From positions 1-64,000 of the forward strand of contig NZ_JBHTKH010000018.1 in NCBI RefSeq assembly GCF_042676085.1: a stretch of DNA of 64,000 bases, in the 5' to 3' direction. Positions within the stretch are counted from its first letter, which is position 1. Each line of letters opens with the position of its first letter. The notes below the pieces were generated by a model. The model saw only the letters and a list, made by a program, of their open reading frames with translations. It did not search any database and was not told the origin of the DNA. The translations under genes were made by a program, and so were the position numbers. Below, piece by piece: positions 1 through 8,182 of the stretch. This stretch comes from Terrabacter terrigena (GTDB lineage Bacteria > Actinomycetota > Actinomycetes > Actinomycetales > Dermatophilaceae).

Positions 1-100
1 CGGTGCTGTCGTAGGTGACCTCGGCGGCGCGGGTCGCGCCGCGGATGACGGCGTTGAGGCCGGGACAGTCCCCGCCCCCGGTGAGAATGCCGATGCGCAT
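1..100 (-). CDS. pfkA: 6-phosphofructokinase, N-terminal fragment (cut by window edge)
   Basis: The first 33 residues of an ATP- or PPi-dependent 6-phosphofructokinase are encoded on the minus strand, reading inward from an ATG whose complement lies at 98-100. The start MRIGILTGGGDCPGLNAVIR is the family's nucleotide-binding Gly-rich loop (GGGDCPGLN), in which the GGDCPG form is typical of actinobacterial enzymes. The rest of the gene lies left of the window. It would phosphorylate fructose-6-phosphate in glycolysis. It is divergent from the aminotransferase gene, with about 147 bp between the two starts. Confidence 0.9.
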   Translation of the reverse strand, partial: MRIGILTGGGDCPGLNAVIRGATRAAEVTYDST

Positions 101-247
101 TGGGTGGACTTTCGGAGAGTGGGCAGCAAACAGGGTGTCGTGGCGGCGCTGACGCGACGATGTGAGCCTAACCACACCGGGGGCACGACGTCAGTCCCGC
201 GTCCATGGGCCGGTCGCCGCCGTGGACACTGCCTCTACAGTTCGGGT

Positions 248-1363
248 ATGAGCGACACGGCCGCGCACCCCTCCCAGCATCCTGACGAGAACCCTGGCGT
301 CCGGCTCCGCGAGGTCCTCGCGCAGATGCCCGACTACAAGCCGGGCAAGCCGGCGGCGGCGCCCGCAGGCGTGACGGCGTACAAGCTGTCGTCCAACGAG
401 AACCCGTACGGTCCGCTGCCGTCGGTCCTCTCCGCCATCGACGACGCGGCGGCCTCGGTCAACCGCTACCCCGACATGGCTGTCACCGCCCTGACGCAGC
501 GGCTCGCCAAGGCGCTCGACGTGCCCGCCGAGTGCCTCGCGACCGGCACGGGCTCGGTCGCCGTGCTGGCGCAGATCGTCAACGCCGCCTGCGACGCGGG
601 CGACGAGGTCGTGTTCGCCTGGCGCTCGTTCGAGGCCTACCCGATCGTGACGCAGCTCGCCGGCGCCAAGCCGGTCATGGTCGGCCTCGACGAGCGGGCA
701 CGCCACCGCCTCGACGCGATGTTCGCGGCGATCACCGACCGCACCCGGGTCGTGCTCGTCTGCACCCCCAACAACCCGACGGGCCCGTGCGTGCACCAGG
801 CCGAGCTCGAGGCCTTCCTCGACAAGGTGCCGAGCGACGTCATCGTCGTGGTCGACGAGGCGTACGTCGAGTTCGTCCGCGACCCCGAGGCCGTACGCGG
901 TCTCGACGTCTGGCGCGACCGCCCCAACGTCGTCGTGCTGCGCACGTTCTCGAAGGCCTACGGCCTCGCGGGCCTTCGCGTCGGGTATGCCGTCGCGCAC
1001 CCCCCGGTCGCCGCCGCCCTGCGCAAGACGGCCACGCCCTTCGGCGTGAACTCGATCGCGCAGGCGGCCGCCATCGCCTCGCTCGACGCCTTCGACGAGC
1101 TCACCGAGCGGGTCGAGACGCTCGTCGCCGAGCGCGACCGGGTGGTCCGGGCGCTCACCGACCAGGGGTGGAAGCTGCCGCAGTCCGACGCGAACTTCGT
1201 GTGGTTCCCGCTGGGCGCCGACTCGACCGCCTTCTTGCAGGCGTGTGAGGAGGCCGGGCTCATGGTGCGCCAGTACGGCGACGACGGCGTGCGGGTCACG
1301 ATCGGTGAGCCCGAGGCGAACTCCAGACTCGTCGAGGTCGCAGGCCGTTTCGGGGCGCGCTGA
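248..1363 (+). CDS. PLP-dependent aminotransferase, HisC/Pat family
   Basis: A fold-type I aminotransferase of 371 residues, close to the usual 350-370 of histidinol-phosphate aminotransferases. Visible motifs are SSNENPYGP near residue 40 (substrate/phosphate region), CTPNNPTGP (PLP ring Asn), DEAYVEF (Asp that pairs with the pyridine N) and RTFSKAYGLAGLRVGYA (Schiff-base Lys). The family acts on histidinol phosphate or on aromatic amino acids (Pat). No his-operon neighbours are present, so a phenylalanine/tyrosine or mixed role is as likely as histidine synthesis. I prefer the ATG at 248 over a longer in-frame reading from 104. A -10-like TACAGT ends exactly 6 nt before this ATG, suggesting a leaderless mRNA, and the extension looks non-coding. 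Confidence 0.88.
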   Translation: MSDTAAHPSQHPDENPGVRLREVLAQMPDYKPGKPAAAPAGVTAYKLSSNENPYGPLPSVLSAIDDAAASVNRYPDMAVTALTQRLAKALDVPAECLATGTGSVAVLAQIVNAACDAGDEVVFAWRSFEAYPIVTQLAGAKPVMVGLDERARHRLDAMFAAITDRTRVVLVCTPNNPTGPCVHQAELEAFLDKVPSDVIVVVDEAYVEFVRDPEAVRGLDVWRDRPNVVVLRTFSKAYGLAGLRVGYAVAHPPVAAALRKTATPFGVNSIAQAAAIASLDAFDELTERVETLVAERDRVVRALTDQGWKLPQSDANFVWFPLGADSTAFLQACEEAGLMVRQYGDDGVRVTIGEPEANSRLVEVAGRFGAR

Positions 1364-1414
1364 TCGAGGCGACAATGGAGTGAGCCGCGACGGGCGCGGC
1401 ACCGAGAGGAAGCG

Positions 1415-2095
1415 ATGGCGCTCCTGCGCGAACGGGTCCCGGCCGGCGTGGCCGCGCTGGTCGGCGTGGCCCTCGCAGCCCCTTCCGTCGTCGCGCCCAC
1501 CTGGCGGCTGACCACGCTCGACAGCGAGCGTGGGGTCATGCTCTTCGACCAGCAGGACTGGGGTTGGGGCAGGTCCGAGCTGCTCGGTGCCGGTGGAGCT
1601 GTCGTGCAGGACCTCCAGAACCCGTTCGGGCTCGTGCTCCTCGTCGGCCTGCTGGCCCTCACGGCGGCCGGCGCGGTCGCCTGGGTCGTCACGACGTCGC
1701 CCTGGGCCAGCGCGGCACCCGTCGCGTCGGCGGCGCTGCTGGGCCGGCTCGCCACGACCGTCTCCGAACGTCATGGCCGCTCGGTCCGTGACGACGTGCA
1801 CGGGCTCGCCGCCACCGGGAGCTCCACCGTGGCGGGCACGTCGGAGTCACTGGCTGCCGTCCTGCTCTGCGTCGCGGTCCTGCTGATGGTGCTCTCGCTC
1901 GCCCACTGGCGTATGCCGTCCGCCTGGGTCGCGCGGCTGCGCCGGCTCACCGACGAGCGCCGCGGGACCGACCCGACGGCAGACGAGGCCGTGACGACGG
2001 GGCGTCCGCGCTCGACGATCAGCAGCCGACCTGCCGGCGAGCACCTGTCGGGGCCCGCCGTCGGGCTGGGCGACCCCGAGCGGGACAAGACATGA
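1415..2095 (+). CDS. Membrane protein, first of three tandem paralogues
   Basis: A 226-residue unknown protein with an N-terminal membrane segment (about residues 8-28), a predicted extracytoplasmic stretch containing QQDWGWGR, and two or three further hydrophobic segments (about 72-95, 105-120 and 150-170). The tail is charged and cytoplasmic-looking. A ribosome binding site (GAGAGGAAGC) precedes the ATG. The next two genes overlap it and each other by ATGA junctions, and share the same plan: first TM segment, a P-x-VxxPT-like end of TM1, an aromatic WGWGR/FWSWGR/FWAWGR motif, then more TM segments. The three therefore form one operon built by duplication. I do not recognise a named family and assign no function. 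Confidence 0.75.
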   Translation: MALLRERVPAGVAALVGVALAAPSVVAPTWRLTTLDSERGVMLFDQQDWGWGRSELLGAGGAVVQDLQNPFGLVLLVGLLALTAAGAVAWVVTTSPWASAAPVASAALLGRLATTVSERHGRSVRDDVHGLAATGSSTVAGTSESLAAVLLCVAVLLMVLSLAHWRMPSAWVARLRRLTDERRGTDPTADEAVTTGRPRSTISSRPAGEHLSGPAVGLGDPERDKT

Positions 2096-2916
2096 CCTGG
2101 CCGACTCCGGTCCGAGGACGACTCGTGGGGACGTTGCTCGTCCTGGGCGGTGTCGCGTGCGCCGTGCCGTCGATGGTGTGGCCGACGAACACCATCACCT
2201 TCACCCCGACACCTGACCAGGTGGCACAGGGCACCGAGGCGCAGCGCATGGCCTTCTGGTCATGGGGCCGGGTCGCCGACGCGAGTCCCGGCACGACCGA
2301 CCCGTCCATCGACTTCGGCAGCCCGTGGGGGCTGCTGCTGCTCGGCGTGGCACTGCTCGCAGGGGTCGTCGCGGCGGCGAGCCACGCGTTCCGCCGCGGT
2401 TCGGACGGCCTCCTGGTCGGAGCCGCGGGCGCGTCGTGGCTCGCGGCGAGCCTGGCTGCCGGCGTCGGCCAGACGGCGGGGCGCATGCAGGGCTACTTCG
2501 GCTTCACGGAGGGACTCACGGCCGACACGACCGCGGTGGGTGTGTTCCAGCTGGCGGCACTGGTCGTGCTGCTCGGCGGGCTCGGGGCCATGGTCCGTCG
2601 GCCGGCTCTGGCGTTCGCCGGGGCTGTTCGGGCGCGAGGCTCCGCGCTCCTGGGGTCCACGCGTCGGCGGACGTCGACGCGCGGTGCGGGGCCTGCCCTC
2701 GGCGCCGACGGGACGCCGGCGCCACCGCGCGTCGGCACGGCGACCATCCGCGACGTGGAGCCCGGAGCACACCCCGGGTGGGGCGGCCGCGCAGTCGGCA
2801 CCGGATCAGGCAGTCCCAGGAACGGGGGGCGTTCCGGTGTCGGCTTCTCCGACGACGCCCAGGACCGCAGTCCCGCTCCCGTCGCAGACCCCGAGCGGTT
2901 CCGGCCACCGCGATGA
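2092..2916 (+). CDS. Membrane protein, second tandem paralogue
   Basis: A 274-residue unknown membrane protein overlapping the preceding gene by 4 bp (ATGA). TM1 ends in PSMVWPT, followed by an extracytoplasmic loop with MAFWSWGRVAD. Three more hydrophobic stretches follow (about residues 80-98, 105-125 and 145-165). The C-terminal 90 residues are low-complexity, Pro/Ser/Gly-rich and contain VGFSDD, which matches VGFTDD in the tail of the third paralogue. That supports common descent as well as similar topology. The translation is coupled to both neighbours, so the three proteins are probably made in fixed ratio and may form one complex; the complex is inference. Confidence 0.75.
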   Translation: MTWPTPVRGRLVGTLLVLGGVACAVPSMVWPTNTITFTPTPDQVAQGTEAQRMAFWSWGRVADASPGTTDPSIDFGSPWGLLLLGVALLAGVVAAASHAFRRGSDGLLVGAAGASWLAASLAAGVGQTAGRMQGYFGFTEGLTADTTAVGVFQLAALVVLLGGLGAMVRRPALAFAGAVRARGSALLGSTRRRTSTRGAGPALGADGTPAPPRVGTATIRDVEPGAHPGWGGRAVGTGSGSPRNGGRSGVGFSDDAQDRSPAPVADPERFRPPR

Positions 2917-3650
2917 CGGTCGACCCGGCCCCGCCTGCCGCCCGCAACGACCCCATCGACCGTACGCAGCTGGTGACCCACGTCGGAGCGGTGGCAGGCC
3001 TCGTTGGCGTGCTGCTCGCGGCGACGACGACGATCTGGCCCACGCTCGTGCTGTCGCTCCGCATGCCCGAGGTCGGTGACTTCACGCGTGGGTCGGAGCG
3101 CCGCTTCTGGGCGTGGGGGCGCGACGTCGTCAGCTACACGTCCCACGGACTCGTGCTCGACGACGACCTGGGGCCACACCCGTTACCACGCCTCGTGCTG
3201 CTCGTGGCGGTCCTGCTGCTCGCCGCCGTCAGCCTCGTGGGTCTGCTCCTCCGGCCCGGACGACGCAGCGAGCTGCTCGGCGCCACCTGCACGGCGCTCG
3301 CTCTGGGCGCCGTGGCCGCGTCGGCGGTCTGGCGCTTGTCCTTCGACGACCGGACGGCCATGCTGCAGCCGGGCGTCCGCGCCGTGACGACGGCCGCCGG
3401 CTGGTGCGAGACCGTCGCGGCGGTGCTGTTCGTCGTCGCGCTGGCGCTGTTGCTCGGACCGCAGCTGTTCCCGCGGGCCAGCGGCGCCGCAGGGTCCTGG
3501 GTCGCCGAGTCCTGGCGGCGCGTGCGCGAGCTCGACGACGCGCCGGGCTCGCAGGTCGGGTTCACCGACGACCTCACTCATGACACCGACGACCGCACCG
3601 ACCACCGCACCGACGACCGCACCGACGACCGCGGAGCCGAGCGGCGCTGA
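2913..3650 (+). CDS. Membrane protein, third tandem paralogue with Asp/Arg repeat tail
   Basis: A 245-residue unknown membrane protein starting at an ATG that overlaps the previous stop (ATGA). It has the same plan as its two neighbours: TM1 ending in TTIWPT, an extracytoplasmic loop with RRFWAWGRDVV, then three hydrophobic segments. The cytoplasmic tail contains VGFTDD and four tandem TD(D/H)R units encoded by a 12-bp DNA repeat (3585-3632). The reading is open further upstream (to 2262) but that part overlaps the second paralogue in another frame and looks like a shadow. The function is unknown. Confidence 0.72.
   Translation: MTVDPAPPAARNDPIDRTQLVTHVGAVAGLVGVLLAATTTIWPTLVLSLRMPEVGDFTRGSERRFWAWGRDVVSYTSHGLVLDDDLGPHPLPRLVLLVAVLLLAAVSLVGLLLRPGRRSELLGATCTALALGAVAASAVWRLSFDDRTAMLQPGVRAVTTAAGWCETVAAVLFVVALALLLGPQLFPRASGAAGSWVAESWRRVRELDDAPGSQVGFTDDLTHDTDDRTDHRTDDRTDDRGAERR
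3585..3632 (+). repeat. Four 12-bp tandem repeats in coding sequence
   Basis: Four head-to-tail copies of ACCGACGACCGC (the second has one change, G to C) encode TDDR-TDHR-TDDR-TDDR at the C-terminus of the third membrane paralogue. Because the unit is 12 bp, copy-number change would keep the reading frame. Confidence 0.85.
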
Positions 3651-3709
3651 CCGGGACCCGCCGCTTCTCGGGGCCCCGGAGCGTGGGTGCCGGGCCGTAC
3701 CGTCGGGTC

Positions 3710-4123
3710 ATGGACATGAAGCTCGAGCTGGTGGGCGTGCCCGTGACCGATGTCGACCGGGCCAAGGAGTTCTACGTCGAGAAGGTCGGCTTCAACGCCG
3801 ACCACGACTACACCGTGAGTGACGAGATCCGGTTCGTGCAGCTGACGCCGCCCGGCTCTGCCTGCTCCATCGCGATCGGCAGGGGCCTGACCGAGATCGT
3901 GCCGGGGGGCCTCGACAACCTGCAGATGGTCGTCGCCGACGCCGACGCGGCGCGCGCCGAGCTGGTCGGCCGCGGGGTCGAGGCGTCCGAGGTGGACGAG
4001 CAGCCCTGGGGACGCTTCGTCTACTTCTCCGACCCCGACGGCAACAAGTGGTCCCTGCAGCAGCTGCCGGCCTGGTCGGCTGGTGCCGGTGGTGACGGCG
4101 TCGACCCACAGACCGGCGCCTGA
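3710..4123 (+). CDS. VOC-family (glyoxalase/bleomycin resistance-like) protein
   Basis: A 137-residue protein with the paired beta-alpha-beta-beta-beta modules of the vicinal oxygen chelate fold. It opens with KLELVGVPVTDVDRAKEFY and ends with RFVYFSDPDGNKWSLQQ, a typical VOC C-terminal strand with a conserved DPDGN turn. Such proteins are metal-dependent isomerases or dioxygenases, or simple binding proteins; the substrate cannot be told here. The start at 3710 follows a TACCGT hexamer by exactly 6 nt and has no Shine-Dalgarno site, which fits leaderless transcription. It stands alone between the membrane trio and the ATPase gene. Confidence 0.85.
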   Translation: MDMKLELVGVPVTDVDRAKEFYVEKVGFNADHDYTVSDEIRFVQLTPPGSACSIAIGRGLTEIVPGGLDNLQMVVADADAARAELVGRGVEASEVDEQPWGRFVYFSDPDGNKWSLQQLPAWSAGAGGDGVDPQTGA

Positions 4124-4182
4124 CGGCGGTGCCGGTGCTCCGCCGGGCAGTGCCGCTGCTGCTCGTTGCGGACCGGTGCTCG

Positions 4183-4284
4183 GTTCTTGCTCCGTCCAGC
4201 GGAGCAAGAACTGATGGGCAAGCACCGCCACAAAAACCCCCCGGGGCTCGGATCTTGCTCCCCTCAGCGGAGCAGGTACCGATG
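4183..4284. repeat. Two tandem imperfect copies of a palindromic element
   Basis: Positions 4183-4211 form a perfect 12-bp stem (GTTCTTGCTCCG / CGGAGCAAGAAC) with a 5-nt loop. About 70 bp on, at 4250-4284, a second, less perfect copy repeats the pattern TCTTGCTCC...CAGCGGAGCA...GATGG. Neither hairpin is followed by a T-run on either strand, so they are not convincing terminators. They lie between the VOC and ATPase genes and could be a REP-like intergenic element or a regulatory site. Confidence 0.6.
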
Positions 4285-4336
4285 GAGGGGCTCGCGGGGG
4301 CGCCCCGATGTCGGCCCGGCGGCATACCTTCGGGGC

Positions 4337-5749
4337 ATGCTCACAGCTGTCGCCGTCTCGGGCTACCGGTCGCTGCGAGACGTCGTCGTGCCGCTCCACG
4401 GGCTCGACGTCGTCACGGGTGCCAACGGCAGCGGCAAGTCGAGCCTCTACCGCTCGCTGCGCCTCCTCGCGGGCTGCGGGCGCGGCGACGTCATCGGCAC
4501 GCTCGCGCGTGAGGGCGGTCTCCAGTCGGCGCTCTGGGCCGGCCCGGCGACGCTCGGCGGTGCGCGCGACCGAGGGCACGCGGTCCAGGGGACGCGGCGC
4601 AAGGGGCCGATCAGCCTCCAGCTGGGCTTCGCCTCCGACGACTTGGGCTACCTCGTCGACCTCGGCCTGCCGCAGCAGTCCTCAGGAGCAGAGGCTGGAA
4701 CGCCATCGGCGTTCCTGCGCGATCCCGAGATCAAGCGCGAGGTCGTGTGGTCCGGGCCGGTCATGCGCCCCGGATCGGTGCTCGTGCGCCGTCGGTGGGG
4801 AGTCGTCGAGACCCGGGGCGCCCTGGGCGGCGACGACGAGCGGGGCGGCTGGGGCGCGGGCTGGGGTGGCAGCGACGGCGACGACGAGTGGGGCGAGTGG
4901 GAGTCCGACCCCGTCGAGGCGCCCGGCTCGCACGCGGGGTCCCGCGCCGCCTACCGCGACACCGGACCCGCAGAGGGGGCAGCCGCCCGATCCGCGGCCA
5001 ACGGCCGACGGGCCCGCCCCGGGTGGACCGAGCTGACCCGGTCGCTGCGGCCCTGGGAGAGCATGCTCACCGAGCTGGCCGACCCCGAACGGGCGCCCGA
5101 GCTGCTCCGCGTCCGCCGGATGATCGGGGGCTGGCGCTTCTACGACAGCTTCCGCGCCGACTCCGACGCCCCGGCCCGCACGCCACAGGTCGGCACCCGC
5201 ACCCCCGTGCTCGCCGACGACGGGCGTGACCTGGCTGCGGCCCTCCAGACCATCCGCGAGCAGGGCGGTCGTGACCTCGACCGGGCCGTCGCGGACGCCT
5301 TCGACGGGGCCATCCTCGACGTCACCGTCGACGGCGGTCGCTTCGACGTCGCCCTCCACCAGCCCGGCATGCTGCGGCCGCTGGCCGGGGCCGAGCTCTC
5401 CGACGGCACGCTGCGCTACCTGCTGCTCGTCGCGGCGTTGCTCACCCCCGACCCGCCGCCGCTCATGGTGCTCAACGAGCCCGAGACCTCGCTCCACCCC
5501 GAGCTGCTGGCCCCGCTGGCGCGCCTCATCCGCGCGGCAGCCGAGCGCAGCCAGGTGATGGTGGTCTCCCACTCCCACGCGCTCATCGACGCGATGCGCC
5601 TCGTAGAGCCCGACGAGGAGGGCGACATCCCCGTCGGCCTCGGCTCGCCCGCCCGTGGCATCACCCTGGTCAAGGACCTCGGCGAGACCTTCGTGCAGGG
5701 GCAGGGCCTGCTCACGACGCCCGCGTGGTCGTGGGGCACCCGCCGCTGA
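4337..5749 (+). CDS. AAA/ABC-type ATPase, RecF/SMC-like
   Basis: A 470-residue soluble ATPase of the SMC/RecF-like class. Walker A is GANGSGKSSLYR (about residues 30-40). The C-terminal half carries the LSDGTLRYLLL signature, Walker B LMVLNEPETSLHPELL and the switch histidine VVSHSHALID. The middle contains a Gly/Asp/Trp-rich low-complexity stretch (about residues 165-200) that looks like a linker replacing the long coiled coil of true SMCs. Stand-alone members of this family occur in DNA repair, phage-defence and unknown contexts, and no partner gene is adjacent here. The ATG at 4337 follows TACCTT by exactly 6 nt, suggesting a leaderless transcript; the longer reading from 4166 would run through the palindromic repeats and is rejected. 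Confidence 0.85.
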   Translation: MLTAVAVSGYRSLRDVVVPLHGLDVVTGANGSGKSSLYRSLRLLAGCGRGDVIGTLAREGGLQSALWAGPATLGGARDRGHAVQGTRRKGPISLQLGFASDDLGYLVDLGLPQQSSGAEAGTPSAFLRDPEIKREVVWSGPVMRPGSVLVRRRWGVVETRGALGGDDERGGWGAGWGGSDGDDEWGEWESDPVEAPGSHAGSRAAYRDTGPAEGAAARSAANGRRARPGWTELTRSLRPWESMLTELADPERAPELLRVRRMIGGWRFYDSFRADSDAPARTPQVGTRTPVLADDGRDLAAALQTIREQGGRDLDRAVADAFDGAILDVTVDGGRFDVALHQPGMLRPLAGAELSDGTLRYLLLVAALLTPDPPPLMVLNEPETSLHPELLAPLARLIRAAAERSQVMVVSHSHALIDAMRLVEPDEEGDIPVGLGSPARGITLVKDLGETFVQGQGLLTTPAWSWGTRR

Positions 5750-6026
5750 CGCCACCGTCCAGCGAGACCCACGCATCCGGCATACGGCCCCCGCTGCCCA
5801 GCGGGCCGGGCGTGGAGGTGCAGCATCCCGCCGGACCGTCCACGCCTGCCGCGAAACCGTCCCGCATTGTGAGATTCGCAGGCCTCTCCGGTAAGTTCCG
5901 GGTCGAGGACCAAGCACGTGTCCGTCGTCACGAACGGCGGTCCTGCGCCCCCCAGAAGCCGACAGCGGGTGACCCCCGTTTGCGGGCCGAACGAGTAGGC
6001 CGGTCTCACCGGCGAAGGAGCCCCAC

Positions 6027-7181
6027 GTGAGCGACAAGGTTGTCGCGGAGCTGCACGAGCCGACCCCCGCGGTCGGCGACGGTGGCCCGGACATGATCCA
6101 GTTGCTGACCCCCGAAGGTCAGCGCGTGTCCCATCCCGACTACGACAAGTACGTTGCGGACCTGACACCCGAGGACCTGCGGAGCTTCTACCGCGACCTC
6201 GTCCTGATCCGTCGTCTCGACGCCGAGGGCTACGCCCTCCAGCGTCAGGGCGAGCTCGGCCTGTGGCCCAGCCTGCTCGGCCAGGAGGCCGCCCAGGTCG
6301 GCTCCGGTCGCGCGCTCAAGCCGCACGACTTCGTCTTCCCGACCTACCGCGAGCACGGCGTCGGCTTCGTGCGCGGGATGGACCCGCAGAGCTCGCTGCA
6401 GCTCTTCCGCGGCGTCAGCCAGGGCGGCTGGGACCCGCAGGAGAACAACTTCCACCTCTACACGATCGTCATCGGCGCCCAGGCGCTGCACGCCACCGGC
6501 TACGCCATGGGTGTGCGGATGGACGGCAACGTCGGCACCGGTGACCCCGAGCGCGACACCGCCGTCATCTGCTACTTCGGCGACGGCGCCTCCTCCCAGG
6601 GCGACGTCAACGAGGCGTTCGTCTACGCGGCGAGCTTCGATGCCCCGGTCGTGTTCTTCTGCCAGAACAACCAGTGGGCCATCTCCGAGCCCGTCGAGAA
6701 GCAGACCCGCATCCCGCTGTTCCAGCGCGCCCGCGGCTTCGGCTTCCCGGGCGTCCGCGTCGACGGCAACGACATCCTCGCCACGTATGCCGTGACGCAG
6801 TACTGCCTCGACGAGGCGCGCAACGGCAACGGGCCGCTGCTCATCGAGGCGTACACGTACCGCATGGGTGCCCACACCACGGCCGACGACCCGACGAAGT
6901 ACCGCGTCTCCGCCGAGGTCGAGGAGTGGAAGTTCCGCGACCCGATCCTGCGCCTCAAGACCCTCCTCGCCCACGAGGGCATGGCCGACGAGGCATTCTT
7001 CGCCGGCGTCGACGAGGAGGCCGACCGCTTCGCCGCAGAGCTGCGCGAGGGCTGCGTCACGATGGAGACGATGGCCGGCGAGACGATGTGGGACCACATC
7101 TACGCCGAGGACCACCCCGTCATGGAGGCGGAGCGTGCCGCCTACCTTGCCTACAAGGCGAGCTTCGAGGAGGCGAACTGA
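6027..7181 (+). CDS. bkdA: 2-oxoacid dehydrogenase E1 component, alpha subunit
   Basis: A thiamine-diphosphate-dependent E1-alpha of 384 residues, as expected for the alpha2-beta2 type. The TPP/Mg motif begins at YFGDGASSQGDVNEAF and ends in the family's usual N (FCQNNQWAIS), and a phosphorylation-loop-like YRMGAHTTADDPTKYR follows. It begins with GTG, preceded by a strong GAAGGAG site. It forms an operon with E1-beta (stop and start share one base) and E2. The complex oxidatively decarboxylates 2-oxoacids to acyl-CoA. In mycobacteria the equivalent operon (first annotated pdhABC) encodes the branched-chain 2-oxoacid dehydrogenase, so I favour Bkd, but pyruvate cannot be excluded. No E3 gene is in view. 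Confidence 0.9.
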   Translation: MSDKVVAELHEPTPAVGDGGPDMIQLLTPEGQRVSHPDYDKYVADLTPEDLRSFYRDLVLIRRLDAEGYALQRQGELGLWPSLLGQEAAQVGSGRALKPHDFVFPTYREHGVGFVRGMDPQSSLQLFRGVSQGGWDPQENNFHLYTIVIGAQALHATGYAMGVRMDGNVGTGDPERDTAVICYFGDGASSQGDVNEAFVYAASFDAPVVFFCQNNQWAISEPVEKQTRIPLFQRARGFGFPGVRVDGNDILATYAVTQYCLDEARNGNGPLLIEAYTYRMGAHTTADDPTKYRVSAEVEEWKFRDPILRLKTLLAHEGMADEAFFAGVDEEADRFAAELREGCVTMETMAGETMWDHIYAEDHPVMEAERAAYLAYKASFEEAN

Positions 7182-8167
7182 TGGCGCTCGAGAAGGTCAC
7201 CCTCGGCAAGAGCATCACCAACGGCCTGCGCAAGGCCATGGAGGCCGACCCGAAGGTCGTGCTCATCGGTGAGGACATCGGCAAGCTCGGCGGCGTCTTC
7301 CGCATCACCGAGGGCCTGCAGAAGGACTTCGGCGAGGAGCGGGTCATCGACTCGCCGCTCGCCGAGTCCGGCATCGTCGGCACCGCGGTCGGCATGGCCC
7401 TGCGTGGCTACCGCCCCGTCTGCGAGATCCAGTTCGACGGCTTCGTCTACCCGGCCTTCGACCAGATCGTCAGCCAGGTCGCGAAGATGCGGGCTCGCTC
7501 GCTCGGCGCGCTCAAGATCCCGATGGTCATCCGCATCCCGTTCGGCGGCGGCATCGGCAGTCCCGAGCACCACTCGGAGAGCCCGGAGGCCTACTTCGCC
7601 CACACGGCCGGCCTGCGCGTCGTCGCGTGCAGCAACCCCGAGGACGCCCACTGGATGATCCAGCAGGCGATCGCGTGCGACGACCCGGTCATGTTCTTCG
7701 AGCCGAAGCGCCGCTACCACGACCGCGCCGAGTACGACACCTCCGCGCAGACGTCCCCGCGCGGGCTCTTCGAGGCCAACGTGCTCCGCGAGGGCACCGA
7801 CGTGACGCTGCTCGGCTACGGCCCGGTCGTCAAGACGATGCTGGAGTCGGCCGCCGCGGCCGAGGCGGAGGGCACGAGCATCGAGGTCATCGACCTGCGC
7901 TCACTGTCGCCGCTGCCGATCGAGACGATCGTCAAGTCGGTGCGCAAGACGGGCCGTCTCGTCGTCGTCCACGAGGCGAGCAGCTTCCTCGGCATGGCGT
8001 CCGAGATCTCGGCGCAGGTCACGGAGCAGTGCTTCTACGAGCTCGAGGCACCGGTCATCCGCGTCAACGGCGCCAACATCCCCTACCCGCCGAGCCGGAT
8101 GGAGGAGGAGTTCCTCCCCGACCTCGACCGCATCCTCGACGGCGTCGACCGCGCGCTCGCGTACTGA
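7181..8167 (+). CDS. bkdB: 2-oxoacid dehydrogenase E1 component, beta subunit
   Basis: A 328-residue E1-beta subunit. Recognisable blocks are LIGEDIGKLGGVFRITEGL, RVIDSPLAESGIVGTAVGMA, IPFGGGIGSPEHHSESPEA (the active-site loop with His) and IEVIDLRSLSPLPIETI in the transketolase C-terminal domain. Together with the alpha subunit it forms the TPP site that decarboxylates the 2-oxoacid and passes the acyl group to E2. Its ATG overlaps the alpha stop codon by one base (TGATG), so translation is coupled. Length and motifs are normal. Confidence 0.92.
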   Translation: MALEKVTLGKSITNGLRKAMEADPKVVLIGEDIGKLGGVFRITEGLQKDFGEERVIDSPLAESGIVGTAVGMALRGYRPVCEIQFDGFVYPAFDQIVSQVAKMRARSLGALKIPMVIRIPFGGGIGSPEHHSESPEAYFAHTAGLRVVACSNPEDAHWMIQQAIACDDPVMFFEPKRRYHDRAEYDTSAQTSPRGLFEANVLREGTDVTLLGYGPVVKTMLESAAAAEAEGTSIEVIDLRSLSPLPIETIVKSVRKTGRLVVVHEASSFLGMASEISAQVTEQCFYELEAPVIRVNGANIPYPPSRMEEEFLPDLDRILDGVDRALAY

Positions 8168-8182
8168 GAAGGGCTGCGACAC

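Noticed and set aside
104..247. An N-terminal extension of the HisC/Pat aminotransferase
   Set aside because: It lacks homology and would include the promoter hexamer TACAGT 6 nt upstream of the ATG at 248.
4166..4336. An N-terminal extension of the RecF/SMC-like ATPase
   Set aside because: The extension translates a palindromic repeat into Arg/Pro-rich sequence, while the ATG at 4337 has a leaderless-type promoter and begins directly with the ATPase fold.
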